The notes under the pieces: generated by a model
Seen by the model: only the letters and a program-made list of their open reading frames with translations
Told to the model about the DNA's origin: nothing
The model's database searches: none
Translations under genes and position numbers: made by a program
Source: Vibrio quintilis
GTDB taxonomy: Bacteria > Pseudomonadota > Gammaproteobacteria > Enterobacterales > Vibrionaceae
Direction of reading: 5' to 3'
Assembly (NCBI RefSeq): GCF_024529975.1
Contig: NZ_AP024897.1
Coordinates: 4,030,001-4,094,000 of the forward strand
Length of the DNA stretch: 64,000 nt
Part shown: positions 8,917-17,633 of the stretch, piece by piece
Layout: every line of letters begins with the position of its first letter
Numbering within the stretch: the first letter of the stretch is position 1

Positions 8917-9345
8917 ATGACCTATAAACATATTCTGGTAACTGTTGATCTATCAGAAGAAAGTCGCATTTTGATCGACAAAGCCTCCGCTCTTGCCAAA
9001 GCACTGGATGCCAGGCTTTCATTTATTCACATTGATGTAAATTACGCTGAGTTATATACCGGATTGATTGATGTCAATTTAAACGAAACACGGCACTTTT
9101 CAATGGAAAACTCCCGAAAGCATCTCCAGGAGCTGTCAGAGTATGCTGACTATCCGGTATCTCACACACTGGTTGGCAGTGGTGATTTAGGCCACGAAAT
9201 CTGTGAAACAATTAGTGAATTTGAAATTGATTTAGTTGTATGTGGTCACCATCAGGATTTCTGGAGTAAGTTACTCTCATCAACCAAAATGCTGATTAAC
9301 TGCTCGCCTGTCGATATGCTGGTGATACCACTGAAAGAAGACTGA
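8917..9345 (+). CDS. uspA: Universal stress protein A (UspA)
   Basis: 142 aa, the normal length of UspA. Start chosen at the ATG of MTYKHILVTVDLSEES because the family always begins this way and GGAG lies about nine bases upstream; 45 extra in-frame codons before it look like leader sequence. Visible features are the first beta strand HILVTVDLSEES, the alternating alpha/beta fold, the VCGHHQDFWSKLLSS segment and the C-terminal VDMLVIPL. UspA proteins are small cytoplasmic dimers that accumulate under starvation and stress. The ATP-binding Gly motif (G-2x-G-9x-G-S/T) of the ATP-binding subgroup is not evident, as expected for the UspA type. Divergent from ftnA. Confidence 0.92.
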   Translation: MTYKHILVTVDLSEESRILIDKASALAKALDARLSFIHIDVNYAELYTGLIDVNLNETRHFSMENSRKHLQELSEYADYPVSHTLVGSGDLGHEICETISEFEIDLVVCGHHQDFWSKLLSSTKMLINCSPVDMLVIPLKED

Positions 9346-9360
9346 CGGCAGGAGAATTCT

Positions 9361-9388
9361 TGGTTAAACTGATAAACCACTTTTTATG
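9361..9388 (+). terminator. Weak hairpin after uspA
   Basis: A short TGGTT / AACCA stem with an AT-rich loop is followed by CTTTTTAT, about 15 bp after the uspA stop. The stem is weak, so termination would be partial and the downstream transporter could still be read. Confidence 0.35.
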
Positions 9389-9405
9389 AAGTTGAAGAAA
9401 ATAAA

Positions 9406-10281
9406 ATGGTTTATCTTTCAGCGATTACAGTTCTCTGGGCTTTCTCATTCAGCCTGATTGGTGTTTATCTTGCCGGTCAGGTTGATTCCTGGTTTTCAGT
9501 TCTGATGCGTGTTGCTCTGGCATGTATCTTTTTTCTCCCATTTCTAAAATTTAAACGTATACCGGCATCATTAATCGTTAAATTAATGATGATTGGCGGG
9601 ATTCAGCTTGGTCTGATGTACTGTTTCTACTACAAATCTTTTTTAATGCTTACCGTGCCCGAAGTTTTACTATTCACCGTCTTCACTCCGATTTATGTCA
9701 CCTTAATCTATGATTTGCTTAAAGGCCGGTTTTCTCCCTGGTATCTTGTAACTGCAGCGATCGCAGTCATCGGTGCAGTGGTTATCAAGCGAACAGGCAT
9801 CAATGAACATTTCATGCTCGGATTTCTGGTGGTTCAGGGAGCAAACCTCTGCTTTGCCATCGGACAAGTTGCCTATAAAAGGCTCATGGAAAATTATCAG
9901 TCAGATCTGCCGCAACACACTATTTTCGGTTATTTCTACATCGGGGCACTCATCGTTGCCTCTGTTGCTTTTCTGCTGTTTGGCAACGTGAATAAGCTTC
10001 CGGCAACAACGACACAATGGAGTATTCTGATTTATCTGGGCTTGATTGCTTCAGGGCTGGGATATTTTATCTGGAATAAAGGTGCATGTATGGTTAATGC
10101 AGGCGCTTTGGCAATTATGAATAACGCGCTTGTTCCGGCAGGGTTAATTGTCAATATTCTGATATGGAACAGGGATGCTGACCTGTTTAACCTGTCAGCC
10201 GGAGGGTCAATTATCGTCTTTTCATTGTGGATCAATGAAACCTGGGTGAAGAAAAAGCGGCTGCAATCATTACAAGATTAA
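9406..10281 (+). CDS. EamA/DMT-family transporter
   Basis: 291 aa integral membrane protein with about ten hydrophobic segments arranged as two EamA repeats, the fold of the drug/metabolite transporter superfamily. The first repeat opens with SAITVLWAFSFSLIGVYLAG and contains PEVLLFTVFTPIYVTLIYD; the second opens near FLVVQGANLCFAIGQVAYKR. Members export amino acids, amines or other small metabolites; the substrate cannot be read from sequence. The C-terminus is short and basic (VKKKRLQ), facing the cytoplasm. It follows uspA on the same strand by 60 bp, with only a weak hairpin between them. Confidence 0.8.
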   Translation: MVYLSAITVLWAFSFSLIGVYLAGQVDSWFSVLMRVALACIFFLPFLKFKRIPASLIVKLMMIGGIQLGLMYCFYYKSFLMLTVPEVLLFTVFTPIYVTLIYDLLKGRFSPWYLVTAAIAVIGAVVIKRTGINEHFMLGFLVVQGANLCFAIGQVAYKRLMENYQSDLPQHTIFGYFYIGALIVASVAFLLFGNVNKLPATTTQWSILIYLGLIASGLGYFIWNKGACMVNAGALAIMNNALVPAGLIVNILIWNRDADLFNLSAGGSIIVFSLWINETWVKKKRLQSLQD

Positions 10282-10367
10282 CCAGCCCCAGGCTCATAAA
10301 CAGGTATAAATTCAGACGTAATTTCATTGCTCTCTGGTGAGCATACAGGGAAGCCAGCGCTTCCCTG

Positions 10368-10769
10368 CTAATGAATTTGCTTTCTATGTAAGTGCTCACT
10401 CTCGGCAAGGGATATATTTTCAAAACCTTTGATTGAGGCATAGATTTTCCTGGCCCGCTTCAATAATCTCTTCTGTTTTTTCTCAAGCTTTTTTAGTTTT
10501 TTTGCTGCTTTCTTATAGCGCTTATGAGCTTTTCTGATTTTCTTTGGTTTAAGCGAAGAAAAATCAATATTCTTACCTTCCCCCCCTTCAGTCTTACTTT
10601 TAATGTCCGACATCGCAGGTAAGGCTGCGGGTTTACACAACAATGATTGGTGATTTGCAGAACGTGCACAGCTTGTGCAGAAAAATTTCGGCTCTTTCAC
10701 AAGCTGATAGATCTTGTCTGGAGAAAACCTGAAATCCCGGCGGTTCAGCTTACATAGTCGTTGCGTCAT
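10368..10769 (-). CDS. Small basic protein with a Cys cluster, unknown function
   Basis: 133 aa, not recognised. The N-terminal half has a FCTSCARSANHQSLLC stretch, that is CxxC followed by another Cys eleven residues on, which could bind zinc. The second half is one long, very basic helix (repeated KKLKKLEKKQKRLLKRARK), likely a coiled coil that binds nucleic acid or membranes. The composition is too ordered for a shadow frame and nothing on the other strand competes over most of the length. Its stop lies about 90 bp from the convergent DMT transporter. It is separated from rsmJ by a terminator-like hairpin, so it is probably expressed on its own. Confidence 0.6.
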   Translation of the reverse strand: MTQRLCKLNRRDFRFSPDKIYQLVKEPKFFCTSCARSANHQSLLCKPAALPAMSDIKSKTEGGEGKNIDFSSLKPKKIRKAHKRYKKAAKKLKKLEKKQKRLLKRARKIYASIKGFENISLAESEHLHRKQIH

Positions 10770-10813
10770 TTTTGTAAAACCAAATAATAATAATTCTTAT
10801 TAGTGATTATATA

Positions 10814-10866
10814 CAAAAAAGGTGTCTCCGCCAGCGTCAGAAACCGACGTCTACAGAAAGCACCTT
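10814..10866 (-). terminator. Probable terminator of rsmJ
   Basis: Read leftward after the rsmJ stop, AAGGTG pairs with CACCTT across a 40-base insert that itself contains a CGTC/GACG stem, and six T follow immediately. The branched shape is unusual but the outer stem plus T-run fits. Confidence 0.5.
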
Positions 10867-10870
10867 AAAC

Positions 10871-11662
10871 TCACTCATCCATCGCATTCATCGCAGCATT
10901 GACATAAACATCAAATCGATTCTTTTTCGTCTCAATAGACATCGTTGGCTTTTGGTTATTTAACCATGGCGCATAATCAGGCCTTTTGACTACAACTCGC
11001 TTTTTTGCCAGCTTCAAAGCAGGCTCAAGTAACGCATCAGCATCCTGATCACCACCAACAAGGGATTGGAATACACGCATTTCTTTTTTGACCAGTGCAC
11101 TTTTCTTTTTCTGAGGAGGATGAGGATACATAGGATCAAGATAGACAACATCCGGAAAGCTTATATTCCCGTTATCATATGCATCATATAGTGCTTTATG
11201 ACTGGAACAATGGATCAGAGACATTCGCTCGTTCACCCAAGCTTTTATTTCATCATCACAACCTGCCCGGCTCAGGCCATCCTCAAGCAATGCAGCAACA
11301 ACAGGATGTCGTTCAATCATTTGAACCTGGCACCCCAGAGAAGCCAGCACAAAGGCATCCCGCCCCAAACCAGCTGTTGCATCTAAAACCACAGGTACGA
11401 TTCCCTTATTCAGACCAACAGCTTTGGCAATTGCCTGCCCTTTACCACCACCAAACTTTCTCCGGTGTCTGACAGCTCCGCCCGCAAAATCAACATAAAC
11501 CGGTCCGAGTTTGGGTTCATCCAGCTTTCTCAGTTCGAGACGCTCTGCAGTTAACACTAATGCAAACTGGCTTTCTTCTGTAAAAGACAGATGCCACCGA
11601 TTAGCAATTTCAATTAATTCTGATTGTTTTTCTTCAATCTCACTGATCAGTTGTAATTGCAA
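10871..11662 (-). CDS. rsmJ: 16S rRNA (guanine1516-N2)-methyltransferase RsmJ
   Basis: 263 aa. It methylates G1516 of 16S rRNA using S-adenosylmethionine. Family blocks are clear: [35 protein letters not shown], the SAM loop [18 protein letters not shown], the [20 protein letters not shown] catalytic loop and [14 protein letters not shown] use the TTG at 11660-11662, which has GGAG ten bases upstream and gives the length of other vibrio RsmJ proteins; a further upstream TTG at 11699-11701 would add 13 residues. It diverges from asnC. A branched hairpin with a T-run lies just downstream. Confidence 0.9.
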   Translation of the reverse strand: MQLQLISEIEEKQSELIEIANRWHLSFTEESQFALVLTAERLELRKLDEPKLGPVYVDFAGGAVRHRRKFGGGKGQAIAKAVGLNKGIVPVVLDATAGLGRDAFVLASLGCQVQMIERHPVVAALLEDGLSRAGCDDEIKAWVNERMSLIHCSSHKALYDAYDNGNISFPDVVYLDPMYPHPPQKKKSALVKKEMRVFQSLVGGDQDADALLEPALKLAKKRVVVKRPDYAPWLNNQKPTMSIETKKNRFDVYVNAAMNAMDE

Positions 11663-11799
11663 AATATAGTTACTCCGGCGTGATACATTGTGGATTAGCA
11701 AAACTTATCTTCGGTTGAATGTATATGCTTATTTTTCTCATCAGCAATGATAGAATGATCCACCAATAACAAGCTAAAACAGCCTGAAAAGAGAAAATT

Positions 11800-12264
11800 A
11801 TGCATCCTAATGCGGCAAAAATGGACGATTTAGATCGTGCCATACTTAAAATTTTAATGGATGATGCCCGCACACCTTATGCTGAAATGGCAAAACAATT
11901 CAACGTAAGTCCGGCCACAATTCATGTTCGGATCGAAAAGATGAAATCCGCCGATATCATTCAGAAAACAGAGGTCGTCGTCAATACGAAAAAGCTTGGT
12001 TACGACGTCTGCTGTTTTATAGGTATAAATCTCAACGCAGCCAAAGATTACCATTCAGCACTGGAAAAGCTCGATGCTTTAGATGAAGTTGTCGAAGCCT
12101 ACTACACTACAGGCGCATACAATATCTTTGCAAAGCTGATGTGTCATTCTATTGAGGAATTACAACACGTTTTAATTGATAAGTTGCAATCTATTGAAGA
12201 AGTTCAATCAACAGAAACGTTAATTTCGTTGCAAAACCCAATACATAGAAATGTGATACCGTAG
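11800..12264 (+). CDS. asnC: Lrp/AsnC-family regulator AsnC
   Basis: 154 aa, the length of E. coli AsnC, which controls asparagine synthetase asnA and binds asparagine. Similarity runs the whole length: LDRAILKILMDDARTPYAEM, the helix-turn-helix AKQFNVSPATIHVRIEKMK, LGYDVCCFIGI, and the effector-domain segment YYTTGAYNIFAKLMC with a C-terminal TETLISLQNPI. Start supported by a purine-rich AAAGAGAAAA stretch upstream. asnA itself is not in the window; the gene is flanked by divergent rsmJ and convergent tsrA, so its target here is distant. AsnC proteins usually also repress their own promoter, which would lie in the 137 bp shared with rsmJ. Confidence 0.9.
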   Translation: MHPNAAKMDDLDRAILKILMDDARTPYAEMAKQFNVSPATIHVRIEKMKSADIIQKTEVVVNTKKLGYDVCCFIGINLNAAKDYHSALEKLDALDEVVEAYYTTGAYNIFAKLMCHSIEELQHVLIDKLQSIEEVQSTETLISLQNPIHRNVIP

Positions 12265-12282
12265 GCATTCAGTTTATATTCA

Positions 12283-12305
12283 GATAAACAACTATCCTGT
12301 TTATC
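12283..12305. terminator. Hairpin between convergent asnC and tsrA
   Basis: GATAAACA and TGTTTATC pair (8 bp, 7-base loop) between the two convergent stop codons. The AT-rich stem and poor T-tract make it a weak, possibly bidirectional terminator. Confidence 0.4.
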
Positions 12306-12320
12306 AAAATATGATATGAA

Positions 12321-12605
12321 TTATTTCTTATTTAAATAACTTAATAATTCTTCGGCTGATATTCCCTGTGCAGCTAAATCTTTTGCCATTGATTCAACTT
12401 GTTCACTCTTCCGGGACTCAATGACCTGTTCAAACTGATAGACCAAATCCCTCAGGACGTGAACAGGCACCTGTTTTGCCGCACTTTTGATGCGCTCGCT
12501 ACTTTGATTACCCAATTCATTGAGTAATTTACCAAACATAATTTTCTCTGGTGATTCATCGAGTTGCTCCAGAACGCGGGCCATCTCATAAGTTGTCATC
12601 GACAT
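12321..12605 (-). CDS. tsrA: TsrA-like (H-NS-related) global regulator
   Basis: 94 aa, all helical. Start taken at the ATG at 12603-12605 (MSMTTYEMARVLEQLDES), which has GGAAA nine bases upstream; the longer frame would add 22 unlikely residues. The N-terminal coiled region resembles the oligomerisation part of H-NS, but no H-NS DNA-binding motif is present. In Vibrio cholerae the gene beside aminopeptidase P and the thi operon is tsrA (VC0070), a repressor of type VI secretion and virulence genes; the order rsmJ-asnC-this gene-aminopeptidase P-thiH matches what I recall. The name therefore rests on neighbourhood and general character rather than on a computed alignment. Confidence 0.7.
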   Translation of the reverse strand: MSMTTYEMARVLEQLDESPEKIMFGKLLNELGNQSSERIKSAAKQVPVHVLRDLVYQFEQVIESRKSEQVESMAKDLAAQGISAEELLSYLNKK

Positions 12606-12861
12606 GTGTATGATTTCCAAAAATAAACGACAATAATTATATTTATCTAAGTGTATTATCAGGGCGACCAATATACACAGAAATAAACAGTACGCAAATA
12701 GTCTGAAATGACTATTTTACTCATTATCAGATATATATATAAAAGTAATGAACAATTCTCACAGTAAAATTGTAATCGCCAATAAATTGCAGGTTTTGTT
12801 CAAAAGGCGTAGCTTATTCTACAATTCCGTCATCATCTGCAATATTTAAGGATAGCAACAG

Positions 12862-14655
12862 ATGCAAGAACAAATATCAGCTCGTATTTTAAATTTAAGA
12901 CATTGGCTGAAAGAAAACCAACTTGATGCCTTAATTATCCCCCATGAAAACGAATACCTGGGAGAATATCTTCCCGCACATGATGAACGTTTGCAATGGG
13001 CGACAGGGTTCACAGGTTCGGCCGGCGTCGCCATCATCACCCGGGATAATGCTTCAATATTTGTTGATGGCCGCTACACGGTTCAGGTGACAAAACAAGT
13101 ACCTGATGCACTGTTTGAATACCATCATCTGATTGAAGAACCCTATCTCGACTGGATAAAAAACAACCTGCCAGAAGGTGGCATTGTTGCGTTTGATCCA
13201 CGCCTGCACAGTGCAACATGGTTAGCTGCATCCAGAGTTAACTATAGCGCTGATTTTCAACTCTGCGCTCTGGAAAATAACCCGATTGATCAACTTTGGC
13301 ACGATCGTCCTGAACCTGAATATGCACCTTTATGGCTAATGCCATCTGAAGTAACGGGTATTGATAGCCTGAGTAAACGTCATCTTATCGCAGAACATTT
13401 CAGCCAGTCTGGGTTAGACTCAGCCATACTGACATCACCCGAGTCTATCTGCTGGCTTTTAAATATCAGGGGTTCCGATATCTCTTGTTTACCTGTCGTG
13501 CTTTGCTATGCCATTCTGCATTCAGATGCGAGTCTTGATTTATTTATTCATCAGAGACAAATCATCGAAGAGTTTGCTGAACATGTTGGTGAGGGCGTCC
13601 GGTTGCATGAACCCGATTCACTAATCAATGAGTTAAGCCACTTAAAAGGAAAACAAATCCTTTTAGATAATGATAACAGCAACGCCTGGTTTGAAATGAC
13701 GTTAACTGACATTGGCGCGAACCTGATTCAAAAACCGGATCCCTGTCAGTTAATGAAAGCGACTAAAAACCAATGTGAAATCTCAGGGATGCAGGCTTGC
13801 CACATCAGAGATGGTATTGCGATGGCGAAATTCCTGTCATGGCTTGATAGTGAAGTTAAACTCGGTAATCTCCATGATGAAGCGATTCTGGCAGATAAAT
13901 TACAAGACTTCCGTTTCGAAGATCCAACTCTCTTTGATTTGAGTTTTGATACAATTTCAGCAGCCGGAAGTAATGCGGCTATGTGTCATTACAATCATAA
14001 TAATCAACCCAACCCTGGTCAGCTATCCGCAAACTCACTTTATTTAGTTGACTCCGGAGGTCAGTATACTGATGGAACAACTGACATCACCCGGACGATT
14101 GCAATTGGTGACGTGACACCTTTAATGAAGCAACAGTTTACTCTAGTACTGAAAGGCCATATCGCTTTAGCCTCAGCCCGTTTTCCAGCCGGAACAACAG
14201 GTCATCAATTGGACGCTCTGGCCAGACAGCATTTGTGGCAATATGGCTTTGATTTCGACCACGGTACAGGACATGGTGTCGGTCACTGTCTGAATGTTCA
14301 TGAAGGCCCGCAGAGAATCAGTAAAGCGCCAAATAATATTGCACTACAACCAGGCATGGTCGTTTCAAATGAGCCTGGATATTATCGTGAAGGCCACTTT
14401 GGAATCAGAATTGAGAACCTAGAGCGTGTTGTCAGAATACATACGGATGGCGATCATGATATGCTCGGGTTTGAGTCCTTGACCCGCTGTCCGATTGACC
14501 TGCGTGTCATTGATCTTCAGCTACTGACTGATTCCGAAATTGCCTGGCTGAACCAATATCATCAGCAAGTATGGGATGATATTTCTCCACTCGTTGATGA
14601 CGAAGTTTTCTCTTGGTTGGAACAAGCAACACAACAAATCGAAAAAGCATCTTAA
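12862..14655 (+). CDS. Long-form Xaa-Pro aminopeptidase (M24B, aminopeptidase P)
   Basis: 597 aa three-domain aminopeptidase P, which removes an N-terminal residue preceding proline. It is longer than E. coli PepP (about 440 aa) and has the eukaryotic-type layout: two creatinase-like N-terminal domains (residues 1 to about 310) and a C-terminal pita-bread domain. The dinuclear metal ligands are visible: two Asp in LVDSGGQYTDGTTDITRT, His in GTGHGVGHCLNVHEGP, Glu in VVSNEPGYY and Glu in GIRIENLERV. No signal peptide, so cytoplasmic. Start supported by AAGGAT about ten bases upstream. It stands alone, with a strong terminator between it and convergent thiH. Confidence 0.92.
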   Translation: MQEQISARILNLRHWLKENQLDALIIPHENEYLGEYLPAHDERLQWATGFTGSAGVAIITRDNASIFVDGRYTVQVTKQVPDALFEYHHLIEEPYLDWIKNNLPEGGIVAFDPRLHSATWLAASRVNYSADFQLCALENNPIDQLWHDRPEPEYAPLWLMPSEVTGIDSLSKRHLIAEHFSQSGLDSAILTSPESICWLLNIRGSDISCLPVVLCYAILHSDASLDLFIHQRQIIEEFAEHVGEGVRLHEPDSLINELSHLKGKQILLDNDNSNAWFEMTLTDIGANLIQKPDPCQLMKATKNQCEISGMQACHIRDGIAMAKFLSWLDSEVKLGNLHDEAILADKLQDFRFEDPTLFDLSFDTISAAGSNAAMCHYNHNNQPNPGQLSANSLYLVDSGGQYTDGTTDITRTIAIGDVTPLMKQQFTLVLKGHIALASARFPAGTTGHQLDALARQHLWQYGFDFDHGTGHGVGHCLNVHEGPQRISKAPNNIALQPGMVVSNEPGYYREGHFGIRIENLERVVRIHTDGDHDMLGFESLTRCPIDLRVIDLQLLTDSEIAWLNQYHQQVWDDISPLVDDEVFSWLEQATQQIEKAS

Positions 14656-14696
14656 TTTATAGATACTTTTCGACCAGAATTATTTGATTTAAATTC

Positions 14697-14730
14697 ATGC
14701 CTTTAAATAGACTTTTAAAGGCATTTTTAT
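14697..14730 (+). terminator. Rho-independent terminator after aminopeptidase P
   Basis: Arms ATGCCTTTAAA and TTTAAAGGCAT (11 bp) around a 6-base loop are followed by TTTTATTT. It lies between the convergent aminopeptidase and thiH genes, almost touching the thiH stop. Confidence 0.8.
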
Positions 14731-15873
14731 TTAGATTATTTTTGTTTCACGTGAAACATGTTCAGAATAGACTTCATGCCAATCATGCCACACCGTCTCA
14801 AGCCCACGATCTCTCATCGCTTCAGCAACTTCAGTTACAGAACGACTATCACCAACAGAAAATTGTTCTAATTGAGAAGCTTGATAATCAGCATAACCAC
14901 CTGGCTGTGTACTTGAATTTGCAGAAATTGTTGTTATTCCCAGAGGAACAACATTATCCCGAAATTTAGCAGATTCTCTGGTTGATAATGATAAATCGAT
15001 CTCTGGTTTAAATAGTCGGAATGCACAAATTGTTTGTACTAACTGTTTATCAGTCATAATTGATTTAGGTTCAATTCCCCCGGCACAAGGACGTAATCTG
15101 GGGAATGATATTGAATAACGAGATTTCCAGTATTTATTCTCTAAATAGTCCAGATGTGCCGCGACATAAAAAATGTCGGTGCGCCATTCATCAAGTCCAA
15201 TCAATGCTCCAAGCCCAATCTTATCAACCCCCGCTTCACCCAGCCTGTCTGGTGTTAGAAGTCGATACTCAAAATCAGTCTTATTTCCACGCAGATGATG
15301 AATACCATATGTTGAAGGGTTATAGGTCTCCTGATAAACCATCACAGCATCCAGTCCAAAGGTTATTAATTCTTGATAAGATGAAGTATCTAATGGCTGA
15401 ACTTCCATACTTAGATAACTAAATTGCTTTTTAATCTGCGGAAGAACTTGTCTGAAGTAATCCATCCCGACTTTATTCTGATGTTCACCAGTGACTAACA
15501 GAACACTATCAAATCCCATCTTCTTAATTGCAGATATTTCTTTATTAATATCATCCGGAGATAGAGTCTTTCGCTTAATATGATTTGACATAGAGAAGCC
15601 ACAATAGCTGCAATCGTTAGAACATAGATTTGAGAGATAGAGTGGTATATAGAAACTAACCGTTTTACCAAATCGCTGACGTGTTAATCTCAGTGATTGT
15701 TGCGCCATAACTTCCAGATAAGGTTCAGCAGCAGGTGATAGAAGCGCCTTAAAATCTTCAAGATTCCTATTAGATTTATTCAAAGCAATTTGTACATCAC
15801 GATCAGTTTTTCCATAAACGGAAAGCCGGACATCATCCCAGTCTAACTTTTCAAACACCTCTAAAAATGACAT
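14731..15873 (-). CDS. thiH: 2-iminoacetate synthase ThiH (tyrosine lyase)
   Basis: 380 aa radical-SAM enzyme that splits tyrosine to dehydroglycine and p-cresol, feeding thiazole formation on ThiG. The cluster-binding motif is CSNDCSYCGFS (CxxxCxxC, near residue 87), preceded by YIPLYLSNL. Other ThiH blocks are LLVTGEHQNKVG, VYQETYNPSTYG, GLGALIGLDEWRTD and the C-terminal YADYQASQLEQFSVGDSRS. The C-terminal DWHEVYSEHVSRE closes the barrel. Last gene of the thiCEFSGH operon; it starts 2 bp after the thiG stop. Use of ThiH rather than glycine oxidase ThiO means the tyrosine-dependent, anaerobic-compatible route to thiazole. Confidence 0.96.
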   Translation of the reverse strand: MSFLEVFEKLDWDDVRLSVYGKTDRDVQIALNKSNRNLEDFKALLSPAAEPYLEVMAQQSLRLTRQRFGKTVSFYIPLYLSNLCSNDCSYCGFSMSNHIKRKTLSPDDINKEISAIKKMGFDSVLLVTGEHQNKVGMDYFRQVLPQIKKQFSYLSMEVQPLDTSSYQELITFGLDAVMVYQETYNPSTYGIHHLRGNKTDFEYRLLTPDRLGEAGVDKIGLGALIGLDEWRTDIFYVAAHLDYLENKYWKSRYSISFPRLRPCAGGIEPKSIMTDKQLVQTICAFRLFKPEIDLSLSTRESAKFRDNVVPLGITTISANSSTQPGGYADYQASQLEQFSVGDSRSVTEVAEAMRDRGLETVWHDWHEVYSEHVSRETKII

Positions 15874-15875
15874 GA

Positions 15876-16640
15876 TTAATCCTCCAGGAAACGAGTCAGT
15901 GGACTTGATGCATCCGCCACAAAATCAGATGAAGCAAGACCGGACTCAAAAGCAAGTCTTCCGGATTCAACTGCCAGTTTAAATGCTTTCCCCATTGATA
16001 CAGAATTATCAGCACAGGCGATTGCAGTATTTACCAATACAGCATCTGCACCCATTTCCATCGCCTTTGCAGCATCTGATGGAGATCCAATTCCTGCATC
16101 AATCACCACTGGAACTTGTGCCTGCTCAATAATAATTTTCAAAAAACTTTCAGATACTAATCCCTGGTTAGAACCAATTGGTGATCCAAGTGGCATTACT
16201 GCGGCACAGCCGGCCTCTTCAAGTCGCTTGCATAAAACCGGATCTGCATGACAATAAGGAAGGACGACAAATCCATCCTTTACTAATTGCTCAGCCGCTT
16301 TTAATGTTTCAACTGGATCGGGCAATAAGTATTTTGGATCAGGATGAATCTCAACTTTAACCCAATTTGTACCGAGTGCTTCCCTTGTCAGATGTGCAGC
16401 ATAGATAGCTTCTCTGGCCGATTTAGCACCTGATGTATTCGGTAATAAATTTATCCCGGAATAAATAATTGGCCCCAGAATGTCATCATTCTTATGCTCA
16501 AGATCGACCCGCTTTAATGCCATGGTTACCAGTTCTGAGCCAGTAGCTTTTATAGCGTCGACCATAACCTGACGACCTGAGAACTTGCCTGTACCTGTGA
16601 ATAACCTCGAATGAAATTTTTTATCTGCTATCGTCAACAT
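15876..16640 (-). CDS. thiG: Thiazole synthase ThiG
   Basis: 254 aa TIM-barrel enzyme that joins 1-deoxy-xylulose 5-phosphate, dehydroglycine and ThiS-thiocarboxylate into the thiazole phosphate. Landmarks are [12 protein letters not shown] at the start, [12 protein letters not shown] containing the Schiff-base lysine, [31 protein letters not shown], the phosphate loop [14 protein letters not shown], and [20 protein letters not shown] followed by AVLVNTAI. Length and all blocks are normal. It lies 2 bp after thiS and 2 bp before thiH, typical of a tightly coupled operon. Confidence 0.96.
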   Translation of the reverse strand: MLTIADKKFHSRLFTGTGKFSGRQVMVDAIKATGSELVTMALKRVDLEHKNDDILGPIIYSGINLLPNTSGAKSAREAIYAAHLTREALGTNWVKVEIHPDPKYLLPDPVETLKAAEQLVKDGFVVLPYCHADPVLCKRLEEAGCAAVMPLGSPIGSNQGLVSESFLKIIIEQAQVPVVIDAGIGSPSDAAKAMEMGADAVLVNTAIACADNSVSMGKAFKLAVESGRLAFESGLASSDFVADASSPLTRFLED

Positions 16641-16642
16641 AA

Positions 16643-16843
16643 CTAACCTCCTGCGATTACCTGGAATAATGAAATATGATCGCCATCATTCAGCCGGGTT
16701 CTATCCCAATATTGCTTTGCTATGATTTGCTCATTGACAGCAAATACAGAACCAGACTGAGGTAATGTCAATTTTTCAATCAGTGTCATCAGTGTTAGCT
16801 CATCTGCCACTATATAATTTTTATCATTAATCATTATGTTCAT
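16643..16843 (-). CDS. thiS: Sulfur carrier protein ThiS
   Basis: 66 aa ubiquitin-fold protein. Its C-terminal Gly-Gly (VIAGG) is adenylated by ThiF, converted to a thiocarboxylate and then used by ThiG as sulfur donor. Start set at the ATG at 16841-16843, which has GGAG six bases upstream; a longer frame starting at 16879 would add 12 residues and overlap thiF more. [11 protein letters not shown] and [14 protein letters not shown] are the family landmarks. The first 17 bases overlap the end of thiF. Confidence 0.93.
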   Translation of the reverse strand: MNIMINDKNYIVADELTLMTLIEKLTLPQSGSVFAVNEQIIAKQYWDRTRLNDGDHISLFQVIAGG

Positions 16844-17633
16844 CTTTATCTCCAGCTTCAGGCTGGCCCCCACAAACACGACAATCTGGATTTTTCACAA
16901 AACTGTATGCCCTGAATGACATTGATTTACCATCGAAGCAATGAAGCAAATTCTTATCACAGTCACCATGAATCATGGCTGTGTTAGTTATTCGTTTCAA
17001 AGCTGCCAGCGCCTGCACTGATGCAATCATATTGACAACCGGCCCAAGCACACCTTGTTTACTACAGGAACTAGGCTCAGAAACATCTGATGGCACATCT
17101 GGTGACAGACATGCAAAACATGGTTGGTTTTCTACATAGGTATATTCTGAAAACTGGCCAGCCCACTGAGTAGCTGAACCTGAAATCAGACATGTTATTT
17201 GCTGATGACAGATACGATTGATTTGCTGACGTGTTGCCATGTTGTCACAGCAATCAATCACAAGATCAGCAAGCATTACTTCAAGATTCAACTGCTCGTC
17301 AGCTAATCTTTTATCAATAGCTCTGACTCTGCATTGTCGGTTCCGTATCAGAATCTGCTGTTTCAAAACCTCACATTTTGCCCGTCCAATATCTGATTCT
17401 GTATAGGCTAACTGGCGATGTAGATTACTCAGTTCTACTTTGTCATCATCAACCAGAACTATATTTCCTACACCAGCTCCGGCCAAAAGCAGTGAAACAC
17501 TTGTACCTAATCCACCACAACCAATAATAAGAACATTTGAATTGTTTATTTTTAACTGGCCGGATTCACCAATTTCAGGCAAAGAAATCTGTCTTTGGTA
17601 TCGAATAAAATCGACGTCACTAAATTTCGACAT
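16827..17633 (-). CDS. thiF: ThiS adenylyltransferase ThiF
   Basis: 268 aa E1-like enzyme that adenylates the C-terminus of ThiS. Residues 5-20 have the family start FIRYQRQISLPEIGESGQ, followed by the nucleotide loop VLIIGCGGLGTSVSLLLAGA and the LSNLHRQ catalytic region. Zinc is held by two CxxC pairs: CFACLSP in the middle and CRVCGG near the C-terminus. It sits between thiE and thiS, overlapping thiE by 14 bp and thiS by 17 bp, so translation is coupled along the operon. Confidence 0.95.
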   Translation of the reverse strand: MSKFSDVDFIRYQRQISLPEIGESGQLKINNSNVLIIGCGGLGTSVSLLLAGAGVGNIVLVDDDKVELSNLHRQLAYTESDIGRAKCEVLKQQILIRNRQCRVRAIDKRLADEQLNLEVMLADLVIDCCDNMATRQQINRICHQQITCLISGSATQWAGQFSEYTYVENQPCFACLSPDVPSDVSEPSSCSKQGVLGPVVNMIASVQALAALKRITNTAMIHGDCDKNLLHCFDGKSMSFRAYSFVKNPDCRVCGGQPEAGDKDEHND

